A stretch of 64,000 bases of DNA, taken from positions 62,001 through 126,000 of the forward strand of contig CANNDD010000008.1 in assembly GCA_947503285.1 (NCBI GenBank), read 5' to 3'. Of the stretch, positions 16,062 to 24,297 are shown piece by piece. The translations under genes and the position numbers were made by a program. This DNA is from an uncultured Croceitalea sp. (GTDB lineage Bacteria > Bacteroidota > Bacteroidia > Flavobacteriales > Flavobacteriaceae). Position 1 is the stretch's first letter, and each line of letters starts with the position of its first letter. The notes below the pieces were generated by a model. It was not told the origin of the DNA. It saw only the letters and a program-made list of their open reading frames with translations, and searched no databases.

Positions 16062-18089
16062 TTAAGAAGCCTGCAATAGCCCTGAACGTTCCAATAAGGC
16101 CTTGATATTGGGTGCTGAACCCCTAAAACGTTTGTACAATTCCATTGGATTTTCGGTGCCTCCCTTTGAAAGAACATGTTCTTTGAACTTATTGGCGATT
16201 TCTTTATTGAAAATCCCGTTTTCCTTAAAATAAGCAAAGGCATCCGCATCCAATACCTCGGCCCATTTATAACTATAATATCCAGAAGAATACCCACCTT
16301 GAAAAATATGGGCAAAAGCGGTACTCATGCAAGTTTCTGGAGTGTCTGGGTATAGCATAGTGCCTTCAAACGCCTTGCTTTCATGCTTTTTTACATCGGT
16401 AATTTGAGTAGGGTCTAAACCATGCCAAGACATATCCAGAAGGCCAAAACTAAGTTGTCGTAAAGTTTGCATTCCCTCTTGAAAAGTGGCGGACGCTTTT
16501 ATTTTGTCTATCAATTCCATTGGAATGGTCTCCCCGGTCTCATAATGTTTGGCAAAAAGTTCCAAGGCTTCTTTTTCGTAACACCAATTTTCTAAAATTT
16601 GACTGGGTAGTTCAACAAAATCCCAATAGACCGAAGTGCCAGAAAGGCTTGGATAACTGGTGTTTGCCAACATACCGTGCAGCGCATGCCCGAACTCATG
16701 AAATAAGGTGGTCACCTCATTAAAGGTCAACAATGAGGGTTTGGTGTCAGTAGATGGGGTAAAGTTGCAGACGTTAGCGATATGGGGTCGCACATTTTTT
16801 CCATCTTTATGATATTGTGGTTTAAAAGAGGTCATCCAAGCACCGCCCCTTTTTCCTTTTCTTGGATGAAAATCGGCATAGAAAAAAGCGACCGGATTTT
16901 TATTGAAATCGTGCACTTGATACGTTTTAACATCCTTATGGTAGGTGTCAACATCAAAAACCTCCTTAAACGTAAGGTCGAATAATTTTTCGGCTACTTT
17001 GAAGACTCCTTCAATTACATTTTCTAATTTAAAATAGGGCTTTAGCTTTTCATCATCCAAGCTGAAAAGGCGTTGTTTTAATTTTTCACCATAGTAAGCG
17101 CTATCCCATTTTTGAAATTTGGTAATACCATCAAGGTCCTTGGCAAAATCAGCCATTTGTTTGAATTCCCTATCCGCGGCAGGTTTTGCTTTTTCTAAAA
17201 GTTCCCCCAAGAATTTGTGCACTTTTTCAGGTGTTTCTGCCATGCGTTCCTCTAAAACAAAATGCGCATGGGTGTCATAACCCAGTAAGTTGGCACGCTC
17301 ATAGCGTAATTTTGCTATCTCGAGTACCTGTTCTTGGTTATCGAATTCGTTACCTTTAAATCCCTTGCTTCCGAATGCCAAGGAAAGTTCTTTACGTAAG
17401 TCACGGTTCTTGGCATATTTCATGAAGGGGATATAACTCGGATAGTCTAGGGTAATTATCCAGCCTTGTTTGTTTTTCGATTTCGCCAATTGTGCGGCAG
17501 CTTCCTTGGCGCCATCCGGTAGTCCTTCCAATTCTTGTTCATCCGTAAGGTGAAGCTCATAATTATTCGTTTCGGCTAAAACATTCTCTCCAAATTTGAG
17601 CTTAAGTTTAGCGAGTTCGGTGTCAATTTCTCGAAGCCTTTTTTTACTGTCTTCATCAAGATTGGCCCCATTACGGCTAAAACTTTTATATTTTTTTTCG
17701 AGCAGGGTCTGCTGCTCGGTATTCAAGTCCAATTTTTCCCTTTGCCCGTAAACCGTTTTAATTCTGAGGAACAAATCTTCATTAAGCGTAATATCATTGC
17801 TGAACTCTGAAAGAAGCGGAGATACTTCTTGCGCGATTTTTTGCATTTCATCGTTCGTCTCAGCCGAGTTTAGATTAAAAAAGACACTGGAAACCCTGTC
17901 TAATTGTTGTCCAGAAAACTCCAAGGCTTCGATAGTATTTTCAAAATTGGCTGGTTCTTTACTATTCGTAATCGCAGCGATTTCTGCCCTTGCCTCAGCA
18001 ATGGCCTGTAAAAAAGCAGGTTTAAAGTGTTCGTTCCTTATTTTAGAAAAAGGGGCTAGATCAAATGATTCAAGAAGTGGGTTTTGCAT
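16062..18089 (-). CDS. dcp: M3 family metallopeptidase (Dcp / oligopeptidase A type)
   Basis: Zinc peptidase of 675 aa that trims oligopeptides; Dcp removes C-terminal dipeptides. The zinc site TLFHEFGHALHGM (HExxH near residue 465) is followed by the third ligand in ELPSQILENWCYE. FYADFHPRKGKRGGAWMTSF and YYSYKWAEVLDADAFAYF near the C-terminus are M3 hallmarks. No signal peptide is visible, so it is probably cytosolic. It is the last gene of the leftward run, 11 bases after the lipoprotein gene. Dcp and OpdA are hard to tell apart by eye, so the symbol is tentative. Confidence 0.9.
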   Translation of the reverse strand: MQNPLLESFDLAPFSKIRNEHFKPAFLQAIAEARAEIAAITNSKEPANFENTIEALEFSGQQLDRVSSVFFNLNSAETNDEMQKIAQEVSPLLSEFSNDITLNEDLFLRIKTVYGQREKLDLNTEQQTLLEKKYKSFSRNGANLDEDSKKRLREIDTELAKLKLKFGENVLAETNNYELHLTDEQELEGLPDGAKEAAAQLAKSKNKQGWIITLDYPSYIPFMKYAKNRDLRKELSLAFGSKGFKGNEFDNQEQVLEIAKLRYERANLLGYDTHAHFVLEERMAETPEKVHKFLGELLEKAKPAADREFKQMADFAKDLDGITKFQKWDSAYYGEKLKQRLFSLDDEKLKPYFKLENVIEGVFKVAEKLFDLTFKEVFDVDTYHKDVKTYQVHDFNKNPVAFFYADFHPRKGKRGGAWMTSFKPQYHKDGKNVRPHIANVCNFTPSTDTKPSLLTFNEVTTLFHEFGHALHGMLANTSYPSLSGTSVYWDFVELPSQILENWCYEKEALELFAKHYETGETIPMELIDKIKASATFQEGMQTLRQLSFGLLDMSWHGLDPTQITDVKKHESKAFEGTMLYPDTPETCMSTAFAHIFQGGYSSGYYSYKWAEVLDADAFAYFKENGIFNKEIANKFKEHVLSKGGTENPMELYKRFRGSAPNIKALLERSGLLQAS

Positions 18090-18100
18090 GTATGATTTCG

Positions 18101-18502
18101 TTAATTATTCTTGAGAAGGTATTCTTTCATGGTATAGGCATCTTTTTCGATAAAGTCGTTACCATTAAAATAGATGTAATGCCATTTGTAGTCTAGGGTG
18201 TCCGTAGCTATTTTCCAGGTTTTTTCGCCACCTATCAGTGAAATGTTTTTGCTTTCTGTGGTGATTTGGTCTATTTTCAAGGTATCTACTAGCATCATTA
18301 GTTCACTATGGTACCAAATAACATCGTCAACGGTCGCTTGAAAGTCTTCTTCGCCCCATTTTTGTACGAGCTGTTCGATTACCAAACTATCTGGTGCGAT
18401 ATGCACTAGGGTCGGGCTGGTGAGCTCGTATTCTTCCCAGGTCTTGGTTTGGCAAGAAAATAATACAACCGTCAATAAAATAATAGTACTTTTTAATTTC
18501 AT
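18101..18502 (-). CDS. Small predicted lipoprotein, unknown function
   Basis: A 133-aa protein with a lipoprotein signal: MKLKSTIILLTVVLFSCQTK, Cys at residue 17 as lipidation site. The rest is acidic and soluble (VDDVIWYHSELMMLVDTLKID and others) with no motif I recognise. Its ATG overlaps the purE stop by 4 bases, so it is coupled to purE. It sits between purE and the M3 peptidase gene. Confidence 0.72.
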   Translation of the reverse strand: MKLKSTIILLTVVLFSCQTKTWEEYELTSPTLVHIAPDSLVIEQLVQKWGEEDFQATVDDVIWYHSELMMLVDTLKIDQITTESKNISLIGGEKTWKIATDTLDYKWHYIYFNGNDFIEKDAYTMKEYLLKNN

Positions 18503-18984
18503 TGGTTTACTTTTTTGGCCCCATCCATTACTTTCTGTTTTAGCCCCTCTTTATACACTAAAATTTTATCTAAAACACACTTATCGGAAGCGCCTATAAT
18601 TTGTGCAGCAAGAATACCTGCATTTTTAGCACCATTCAAGGCTACGGTAGCCACGGGTACGCCCCCGGGCATTTGTAGAATGGAAAGAATGGAATCCCAC
18701 CCATCAATGGAATTGCTACTTTTTACGGGAACGCCGATAACCGGTAATGGTGACATTGATGCAACCATGCCGGGTAAATGTGCCGCCCCTCCTGCACCTG
18801 CAATAATGACCGTATATCCATTGCTATGGGCATTTTTACTAAAATCAAATAATTTTTCAGGTGTTCTGTGCGCAGATACGATATCGACATCGACCTCAAT
18901 GTCAAAACCTTTTAAAATATCAATGGCATCTTGCATCACCGGTAGGTCGCTGGTGCTTCCCATTACTACAGCTACTTTACTCAT
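18499..18984 (-). CDS. purE: N5-carboxyaminoimidazole ribonucleotide mutase
   Basis: Class I PurE (161 aa) converts N5-CAIR to CAIR in purine synthesis. MSKVAVVMGSTSDLPVMQDA holds the GSxSD phosphate-binding motif; SAHRTPEKL and IIAGAGGAAHLPGM complete the active site. Its natural partner PurK lies upstream on the same strand but is separated from it by the RhuM-Fic gene. Seven bases separate it from that gene's stop. Confidence 0.96.
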   Translation of the reverse strand: MSKVAVVMGSTSDLPVMQDAIDILKGFDIEVDVDIVSAHRTPEKLFDFSKNAHSNGYTVIIAGAGGAAHLPGMVASMSPLPVIGVPVKSSNSIDGWDSILSILQMPGGVPVATVALNGAKNAGILAAQIIGASDKCVLDKILVYKEGLKQKVMDGAKKVNQ

Positions 18985-18991
18985 TTTTAAA

Positions 18992-19957
18992 TTACTTTTT
19001 ATTTCTATTGAGAATACTAATCACCAATTTTTTTACAATTTCCATTTCTTCAGGCCTGCTAGAGGCAATGAACAAAGTTAAGATAGCAAGAGCTTCATCG
19101 CTAAGGATTACTTCGCCATTTTCATTGGTCAGTAACTGGTTCATTTGAAGAAACATTAAAAAACACGCGGCGGCGATTCTTTTATTACCATCGGTAAAGG
19201 CATGGTTTTTTACTATTAAATATAAAAGTGTTGCCGCTTTTTCTTCGAGGGAGGGGTAAAAATCTTCTACGCCAAAGCCTTTTGAGATTTGTGCGATGGC
19301 GCTTTTAAAACTTTGATCTTTTTCCAAGCCAAAAACATCAGAATCAAATTCAGTCTTCATTTGTTCAATTAATGCCTCATATTCTTTCAATGTAGGGTAA
19401 ATAGCGTCTTTATTGGTGAGCCCTCGAGTGTCTAATTCCTCATGGTCATAGTCATCCAATAGTTTCAACCCTTTTGAGAATTGACTTAAATATTCAAAAC
19501 CTTTTTCGCTAGCTTTTTCTTCAATTACCCTACTTACAATTTGAATACCTGAACGTAAAAATCTAATCTCACGGTCTTTTTCTTTGAGTCGTTTTTCGTT
19601 AATAGTATATCCTTTGATCAAATGTTCTTTCAGAACTTTATTTGCCCAAATCCTGAATTGAGTGCCTCTTCTGGAACGTACTCTGTAGCCTAACGAAATT
19701 ATGACATCTAGATTGAAAAAATTAATAGGTTTATCTGAATGAGTAATGTGCATTTTTTGCACATTACCTTTCATATCCAATTCATTTTCCCTAAAAATAT
19801 TATTGATGTGTTTGGTTATGACCGACCTTTCACGTTGAAACAAATCTGACAATTGGGCCTGATTAAGCCAAACAGTATCATTTTGGAAATTGACTTCTAA
19901 ATGAGTTTTTCCATCTTGGGTTTTGAAAACAACTATATTTGATTTATTGTTTTTAAT
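18992..19957 (-). CDS. RhuM family / Fic-domain protein with no canonical start codon
   Basis: The N-terminal about 120 residues match the RhuM (virulence RhuM) domain: NIVVFKTQDGKTHLEV, TVWLNQAQLSDLFQRE, INFFNLDVIISLGYRVRS, GTQFRIWANKVLKEHL. The C-terminal part is a Fic/Doc domain with an intact core, HAFTDGNKRIAA (near residues 250-261), the motif used for AMP or phosphate transfer to target proteins. The first ATG/GTG/TTG in frame is the TTG at 19852, but about 35 conserved RhuM residues are encoded upstream of it. They run back to an ATT directly after the purK TAA. Initiation may use ATT (19955-19957), or the start may be mutated. Annotated here from that ATT (321 aa). Likely an acquired toxin-like effector; target unknown. 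Confidence 0.8.
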   Translation of the reverse strand: MKNNKSNIVVFKTQDGKTHLEVNFQNDTVWLNQAQLSDLFQRERSVITKHINNIFRENELDMKGNVQKMHITHSDKPINFFNLDVIISLGYRVRSRRGTQFRIWANKVLKEHLIKGYTINEKRLKEKDREIRFLRSGIQIVSRVIEEKASEKGFEYLSQFSKGLKLLDDYDHEELDTRGLTNKDAIYPTLKEYEALIEQMKTEFDSDVFGLEKDQSFKSAIAQISKGFGVEDFYPSLEEKAATLLYLIVKNHAFTDGNKRIAAACFLMFLQMNQLLTNENGEVILSDEALAILTLFIASSRPEEMEIVKKLVISILNRNKK

Positions 19958-21112
19958 TTATTTGCTAATTACTTTTATTGTTTCTTTTACCTGTTGTGCG
20001 ATTTCCCGAGCCCTTTCAATATTTTTATTTACAATGGTGACATGTCCCATTTTACGAAAAGGACGTGTTTGCTTTTTTCCGTAAATATGAGGGGTAACAC
20101 CATGTTTCTTGATGATGGTATCCAGATTTTCATAGACCACATCCCCGGTATGCCCTTCTTCTCCAACAAGGTTCACCATGATACCGGCAACCTTACTATC
20201 CGTGATACCCAATGGTAAACCAAGTATGGCACGAATGTGCTGCTCAAATTGGTTCGTATAACTGGCTTCTATACTGTAGTGGCCGCTATTATGGGGTCTG
20301 GGCGCCACCTCATTGACCAAAATCGTATCATTTTGGGTCTGAAACAGTTCTACGGCCAACAAACCGACCTGTTGTATTTTTTCTGATACTTTCAATGCGA
20401 TTTCTTGGGCTTTTTTTGCCACTTCATCATCGATTCTAGCCGGACATAGTACGTATTCGACCTGATTGGCCTCTGGATGAAATTCCATCTCCACAACGGG
20501 ATACGTCTTGACTTCCCCATTTGAGCTTCGCGCTACGATAACGGCCAATTCATTTTTGAAATGTACCATCTCTTCAGCGATACATTCCCCAGCGGGCAAT
20601 TCATTCAAATCAGTTAATGAGCGAACAACTTTTACACCTTGCCCATCATATCCAAATTGTGCCGCCTTCCATATAAAAGGAAACTGCAAGGCCCCATTAT
20701 TAAAACTGTCAGTGATTTCACTTTTGTAGGCGAATCGCTGAAAGTTGGCGGTAGGGATGTTATTGTCGACATAAAACAACTTTTGATTGGCCTTATTCTG
20801 AATAATACGAAGCGATCTTGTTGGTGGATATACCTTGATTCCTTCACTTTCCAATTTCTCAAGGGCATCGACGTTTACGTTTTCGATTTCAATGGTCAAT
20901 ACATCCACATCCTTCCCAAAATTATAAACGGTGTCAAAATCCAATAAGCTTCCCACCACAAAGTCATTACATGCAATTTTGCATGGGGCTTCTTTCGAAG
21001 CGTCTAAAACTTTGGTGTAGATATCCCATTTACGGGTTTCGTAGAGCAGCATTTTGCCCAATTGTCCACCGCCTAGGATACCGAGTTTAAAATCAGAGGA
21101 AAAATAGTGCAT
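19958..21112 (-). CDS. purK: N5-carboxyaminoimidazole ribonucleotide synthetase
   Basis: ATP-grasp enzyme (384 aa) that carboxylates AIR to N5-CAIR with ATP and bicarbonate, the step before PurE. LGILGGGQLGKML at the start is the pre-ATP-grasp Rossmann motif. FPFIWKAAQFGYDGQGVKVV is the ATP-binding loop, and ILVNEVAPRPHNSGHYSIEA is the C-terminal active-site signature. First gene of the leftward purine run; its promoter box lies at 21136-21143. Confidence 0.96.
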   Translation of the reverse strand: MHYFSSDFKLGILGGGQLGKMLLYETRKWDIYTKVLDASKEAPCKIACNDFVVGSLLDFDTVYNFGKDVDVLTIEIENVNVDALEKLESEGIKVYPPTRSLRIIQNKANQKLFYVDNNIPTANFQRFAYKSEITDSFNNGALQFPFIWKAAQFGYDGQGVKVVRSLTDLNELPAGECIAEEMVHFKNELAVIVARSSNGEVKTYPVVEMEFHPEANQVEYVLCPARIDDEVAKKAQEIALKVSEKIQQVGLLAVELFQTQNDTILVNEVAPRPHNSGHYSIEASYTNQFEQHIRAILGLPLGITDSKVAGIMVNLVGEEGHTGDVVYENLDTIIKKHGVTPHIYGKKQTRPFRKMGHVTIVNKNIERAREIAQQVKETIKVISK

Positions 21113-21135
21113 GTTGAATCAAATAGTATTGCCAA

Positions 21136-21143
21136 CAAAAATA
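21136..21143 (-). promoter_or_regulatory. -7 promoter box of purK
   Basis: Minus-strand TATTTTTG fits TAnnTTTG exactly, 23 bases before the purK ATG. The gap is shared with the divergent hpt-adk promoter. Confidence 0.5.
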
Positions 21144-21198
21144 CACTGAATTACCAAAAGGGGGAAGCAATGCCGCCAAAACCCCCATTAAATTATGC

Positions 21199-21206
21199 TA
21201 TCTTTG
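21199..21206 (+). promoter_or_regulatory. -7 promoter box of hpt-adk
   Basis: TATCTTTG fits TAnnTTTG exactly. It lies 25 bases before the TTG at 21232, consistent with that TTG as start and excluding the out-of-frame ATG at 21195. Confidence 0.55.
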
Positions 21207-21231
21207 CCAACTATTCAAGAACAAAAAGACT

Positions 21232-22341
21232 TTGATCAAGCTACACGACAAGCTGTTTAAACCATTTTTGGGCGAGACTCGTATTTTGAACGCTGTTCAA
21301 AAAATGGCGGGTGACATTGCCGAAGATTATAAAGATGATGTTCCTATTTTCGTAGGGGTCTTAAATGGCTCTTTTATGTTCGTATCCGATTTCTTGAAGG
21401 CCTACGAATATCCTTGCGAGGTGTCTTTTGTGAAATTAAGTTCGTATCAAGGCTTGACTTCAACGGGTATCGTAGAGACCTTATTGGACGTTTCAGAAAA
21501 CATCGAGGGCCGTAGCGTGATTATCTTAGAAGATATCATTGATACCGGACGCACGCTGCAAAAACTGGTCAACTTATTTTCGGGCGCCAATGTCAAGGAA
21601 TTTAAGATAGCCTCACTTTTTTATAAACCGGATGTTTATAACGGGGAATATGTGATTGACTACGTTGGCCTCGAAATTCCGGATAGTTTTATCGTAGGCT
21701 ACGGATTGGATTACAAGGAGCTCGGACGCAATTTGAAAGAAGTCTATCAATTAAATCAAACCAATATGATCAACTTAGTGCTTTTCGGAAAACCCGGAGC
21801 AGGCAAAGGAACCCAAGCTGGATTTCTAAAAGAAAAATACGGTCTAAAACACATTTCAACTGGGGACGTTTTTCGATTTAATATGAAAAATGGTACCGAG
21901 CTTGGTAAGTTGGCCAAATCTTATATTGACAAAGGCGACCTAGTTCCCGATGAGGTAACCATCAACATGCTGAAAGACGAAGTGGAGAAAAACAGTGATG
22001 CGGCCGGTTTTATTTTTGATGGTTTTCCGAGAACGACCGCCCAGGCAGAAGCATTGGATAATTTTTTAGAGTCAAAAGACATGAAAATCGATGCTACCAT
22101 AGCATTAGAGGCAGACGAAGATGTATTGGTCGCACGACTCTTGGAACGCGGTAGGGAAAGTGGAAGAAGTGATGATCAAGATGAAAGCAAGATCCGAAAT
22201 CGTTTTGATGAGTACAACCAAAAAACGGCACCCCTAAAAGACTATTATTCGAAACAGGGCAAGTTTCATTCGGTCAATGGTATTGGGCAGATTGCTGAAA
22301 TTACAGAACGATTGGCCAAGGTCATAGCCCGTTTTTCTTAA
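21232..22341 (+). CDS. hpt-adk: Fused hypoxanthine phosphoribosyltransferase - adenylate kinase
   Basis: One 369-aa frame holds two complete enzymes. Residues 1-178 are a purine phosphoribosyltransferase: VGVLNGSFMF, then the PRPP loop VIILEDIIDTGRTL. Residues 179-369 are an adenylate kinase: P-loop FGKPGAGKGTQ, DGFPRTTAQAEAL, and a short LID without zinc cysteines. The TTG start is supported by MIKLHDKLFKPFL, the usual beginning of flavobacterial Hpt. Met179 (ATG at 21766) is where a free Adk would start, and the Adk half is 191 aa, the normal length. The fusion joins purine salvage to AMP/ADP balance. It is divergent from purK. Confidence 0.92.
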   Translation: MIKLHDKLFKPFLGETRILNAVQKMAGDIAEDYKDDVPIFVGVLNGSFMFVSDFLKAYEYPCEVSFVKLSSYQGLTSTGIVETLLDVSENIEGRSVIILEDIIDTGRTLQKLVNLFSGANVKEFKIASLFYKPDVYNGEYVIDYVGLEIPDSFIVGYGLDYKELGRNLKEVYQLNQTNMINLVLFGKPGAGKGTQAGFLKEKYGLKHISTGDVFRFNMKNGTELGKLAKSYIDKGDLVPDEVTINMLKDEVEKNSDAAGFIFDGFPRTTAQAEALDNFLESKDMKIDATIALEADEDVLVARLLERGRESGRSDDQDESKIRNRFDEYNQKTAPLKDYYSKQGKFHSVNGIGQIAEITERLAKVIARFS

Positions 22342-22353
22342 AATGATAATGAA

Positions 22354-22497
22354 ATGCCAGAAGAAGTTATACCTCCCAAATACGCGTTCAAAGGTTGTTT
22401 TATTACCGGCTGTTCGGCGGTACTGTTGTTTTTGATTTCTGCGGCTGTCTATTTCATTTATATTTTTTATTTTGACGATTCGATACCAAGCGGTTGA
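22354..22497 (+). CDS. Small single-pass membrane protein (47 aa)
   Basis: A short frame starting ATG at 22354 encodes a charged, proline-containing N-terminus (MPEEVIPPKYAFKG), then one long hydrophobic segment (two cysteines, then SAVLLFLISAAVYFIYIFYF), and ends DDSIPSG. The layout, K/R before the helix and D after it, is that of a real small membrane protein. It fills the hpt-adk to obgE gap in the same direction. No function can be inferred and conservation is untested. Confidence 0.55.
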   Translation: MPEEVIPPKYAFKGCFITGCSAVLLFLISAAVYFIYIFYFDDSIPSG

Positions 22498-22556
22498 TAC
22501 AGCGATTCTACCCTAATTGCAAAAAGTAGAAAACACGAATATTGTAAACTTAGAAA

Positions 22557-23555
22557 ATGACCGAAGGTAATTTTGTTGATTATGTAAAGGCCTTTGTTGC
22601 CTCAGGTAATGGAGGTAAAGGTTCTGTGCATCTACATCGCGAAAAATATATTACCAAAGGAGGCCCCGACGGCGGCGATGGCGGTAGGGGAGGCCACGTG
22701 ATCATTAGGGGCAATTCGAATCTCTGGACCTTGGTCACGTATAAATTCAAAAAACACTTTAAGGCGGGCCACGGGGCACATGGAAGTAAAAATCGAAGCA
22801 CTGGGGCCGATGGTGAAGATGTCTACATGGATGTACCTTTAGGTACTGTCGTACGGGATACATTGACCAATGCCATTCTTTTTGAGATTACCGAAAATGG
22901 TGAAGAACGTATAGTTGCCCAAGGGGGTATGGGTGGTCGTGGTAATTGGCATTTTAAAACAGCTACGAATCAAACCCCGCGTTATGCCCAACCGGGTATA
23001 CCAGGTGAAGAACGACAGATTACCTTAGAGTTAAAGGTTTTGGCCGATGTGGGCCTTGTAGGTTTTCCGAATGCAGGAAAGTCGACCCTACTCTCCGTAA
23101 TGACCTCTGCAAAACCTAAGATTGCCGACTACGAGTTTACCACCTTGAAACCCAATTTGGGTATTGTTGAATACCGCGATTACCAAAGCTTCGTAATGGC
23201 CGATATTCCCGGTATAATAGAAGGCGCGGCCGAAGGTAAAGGGCTCGGGCATTACTTTCTGCGGCATATTGAACGTAATGCGACGTTATTGTTCTTGATT
23301 CCCGCAGATAGTGACGATATCAGCAAAGAATATGATATTTTATTGGATGAGCTTAGAAGGTATAATTCAGAGTTGTTGAATAAGAACCGTATCGTTGCTA
23401 TTTCGAAATGTGATATGCTTGATGACGAACTAATGGGCGAAATGAAGGTGATATTGGATAAAGACCTTGATGTTCCTTACCTGTTTATCTCATCGGTGGC
23501 CCAGAAAGGCATTCAGGATTTGAAGGATTTACTATGGAAGCTATTGAACGAATAG
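22557..23555 (+). CDS. obgE: GTPase Obg/CgtA
   Basis: Essential GTPase for late 50S ribosome assembly and growth control (332 aa). The N-terminal Obg fold is glycine rich ([18 protein letters not shown] and [13 protein letters not shown]). The G domain follows from about residue 160: G1 [10 protein letters not shown], a G2-region [11 protein letters not shown]3 DIPGIIEGA and G4 SKCD. It ends soon after the G domain, without the long C-terminal extension of some Obg proteins, as is normal here. It follows hpt-adk and the 47-aa ORF. Confidence 0.96.
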   Translation: MTEGNFVDYVKAFVASGNGGKGSVHLHREKYITKGGPDGGDGGRGGHVIIRGNSNLWTLVTYKFKKHFKAGHGAHGSKNRSTGADGEDVYMDVPLGTVVRDTLTNAILFEITENGEERIVAQGGMGGRGNWHFKTATNQTPRYAQPGIPGEERQITLELKVLADVGLVGFPNAGKSTLLSVMTSAKPKIADYEFTTLKPNLGIVEYRDYQSFVMADIPGIIEGAAEGKGLGHYFLRHIERNATLLFLIPADSDDISKEYDILLDELRRYNSELLNKNRIVAISKCDMLDDELMGEMKVILDKDLDVPYLFISSVAQKGIQDLKDLLWKLLNE

Positions 23556-23612
23556 TCTCCGTTTTTTTCGTCATGAGAAAACATAATTTGTAAATTCAGG
23601 ATTATAACACTT

Positions 23613-24134
23613 ATGAGAAGCTATATTTACATCGTTTTCTGCTTTCTTTTTTTATCGGCATGTAGTTCGGTGCGCGTGCAATATGACTACGATGGTACAA
23701 CTGATTTTTCTAACTACACTACCTATAACTATTATGCTGACATGCAATCGGGCCTGAGCCAATTAGACGAGAAACGTTTGTTGCGCATACTGGATTCCAC
23801 GCTTCATGCCAAAGGTTTATTGCTTGCAGAAGAACCAGAGTTCTTTATTGATATCATAAGTTCTGAATTTATCGAAAATAGCGGTAATAATGTTGGCTTG
23901 GGTATAGGGGGCACCGGTAGAAATGTTGGAGGTGGAGTATCCGTTGGCATTCCGTTGGGGAGCTCCAGTATTCAACGTTCCATTCAATTTGATTTTATCG
24001 ACAGTCAAAAAAATTCACTTTTTTGGCAAGCGTCCAGTAAATCGGGGTTTAAAGAAAATGATTCCCCCATTCTACGCGAAAAACGTCTGAGGGCCGTAGT
24101 CGATAAGGTATTTGTGAAATATCCCCCTAAATAG
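23613..24134 (+). CDS. DUF4136 family lipoprotein
   Basis: A 173-aa lipoprotein: MRSYIYIVFCFLFLSACSS has a lipobox with Cys at residue 17. VRVQYDYDGTTDFSNYTTYNYY is the usual DUF4136 opening (D-x-x-x-D-F-x-x-Y-x-T-Y), followed by a Gly-rich middle (GNNVGLGIGGTGRNVGGG) and a C-terminus predicting beta structure. Function of the family is unknown; members sit in the periplasm or outer membrane. It lies 57 bases after obgE. Confidence 0.82.
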   Translation: MRSYIYIVFCFLFLSACSSVRVQYDYDGTTDFSNYTTYNYYADMQSGLSQLDEKRLLRILDSTLHAKGLLLAEEPEFFIDIISSEFIENSGNNVGLGIGGTGRNVGGGVSVGIPLGSSSIQRSIQFDFIDSQKNSLFWQASSKSGFKENDSPILREKRLRAVVDKVFVKYPPK

Positions 24135-24209
24135 AACATTGTAGTTTCCGTTCATGTTCCCCATTTTGCCGCTTACCATATTTCCATATCTATAGATTGA
24201 AGTGGTTCA

Positions 24210-24217
24210 TATATTTG
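24210..24217 (+). promoter_or_regulatory. -7 promoter box of the S9 peptidase gene
   Basis: TATATTTG fits TAnnTTTG exactly. It is 80 bases before the ATG at 24298, which leaves a fairly long leader with a short GTTAC/GTAAC inverted repeat. Confidence 0.45.
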
Positions 24218-24297
24218 AAGGGTGTTACGATGTAACAAAACGGTTCATTTAAACACCAATTACAAACACTATACATAAACAAGTAAACCTATATTTT

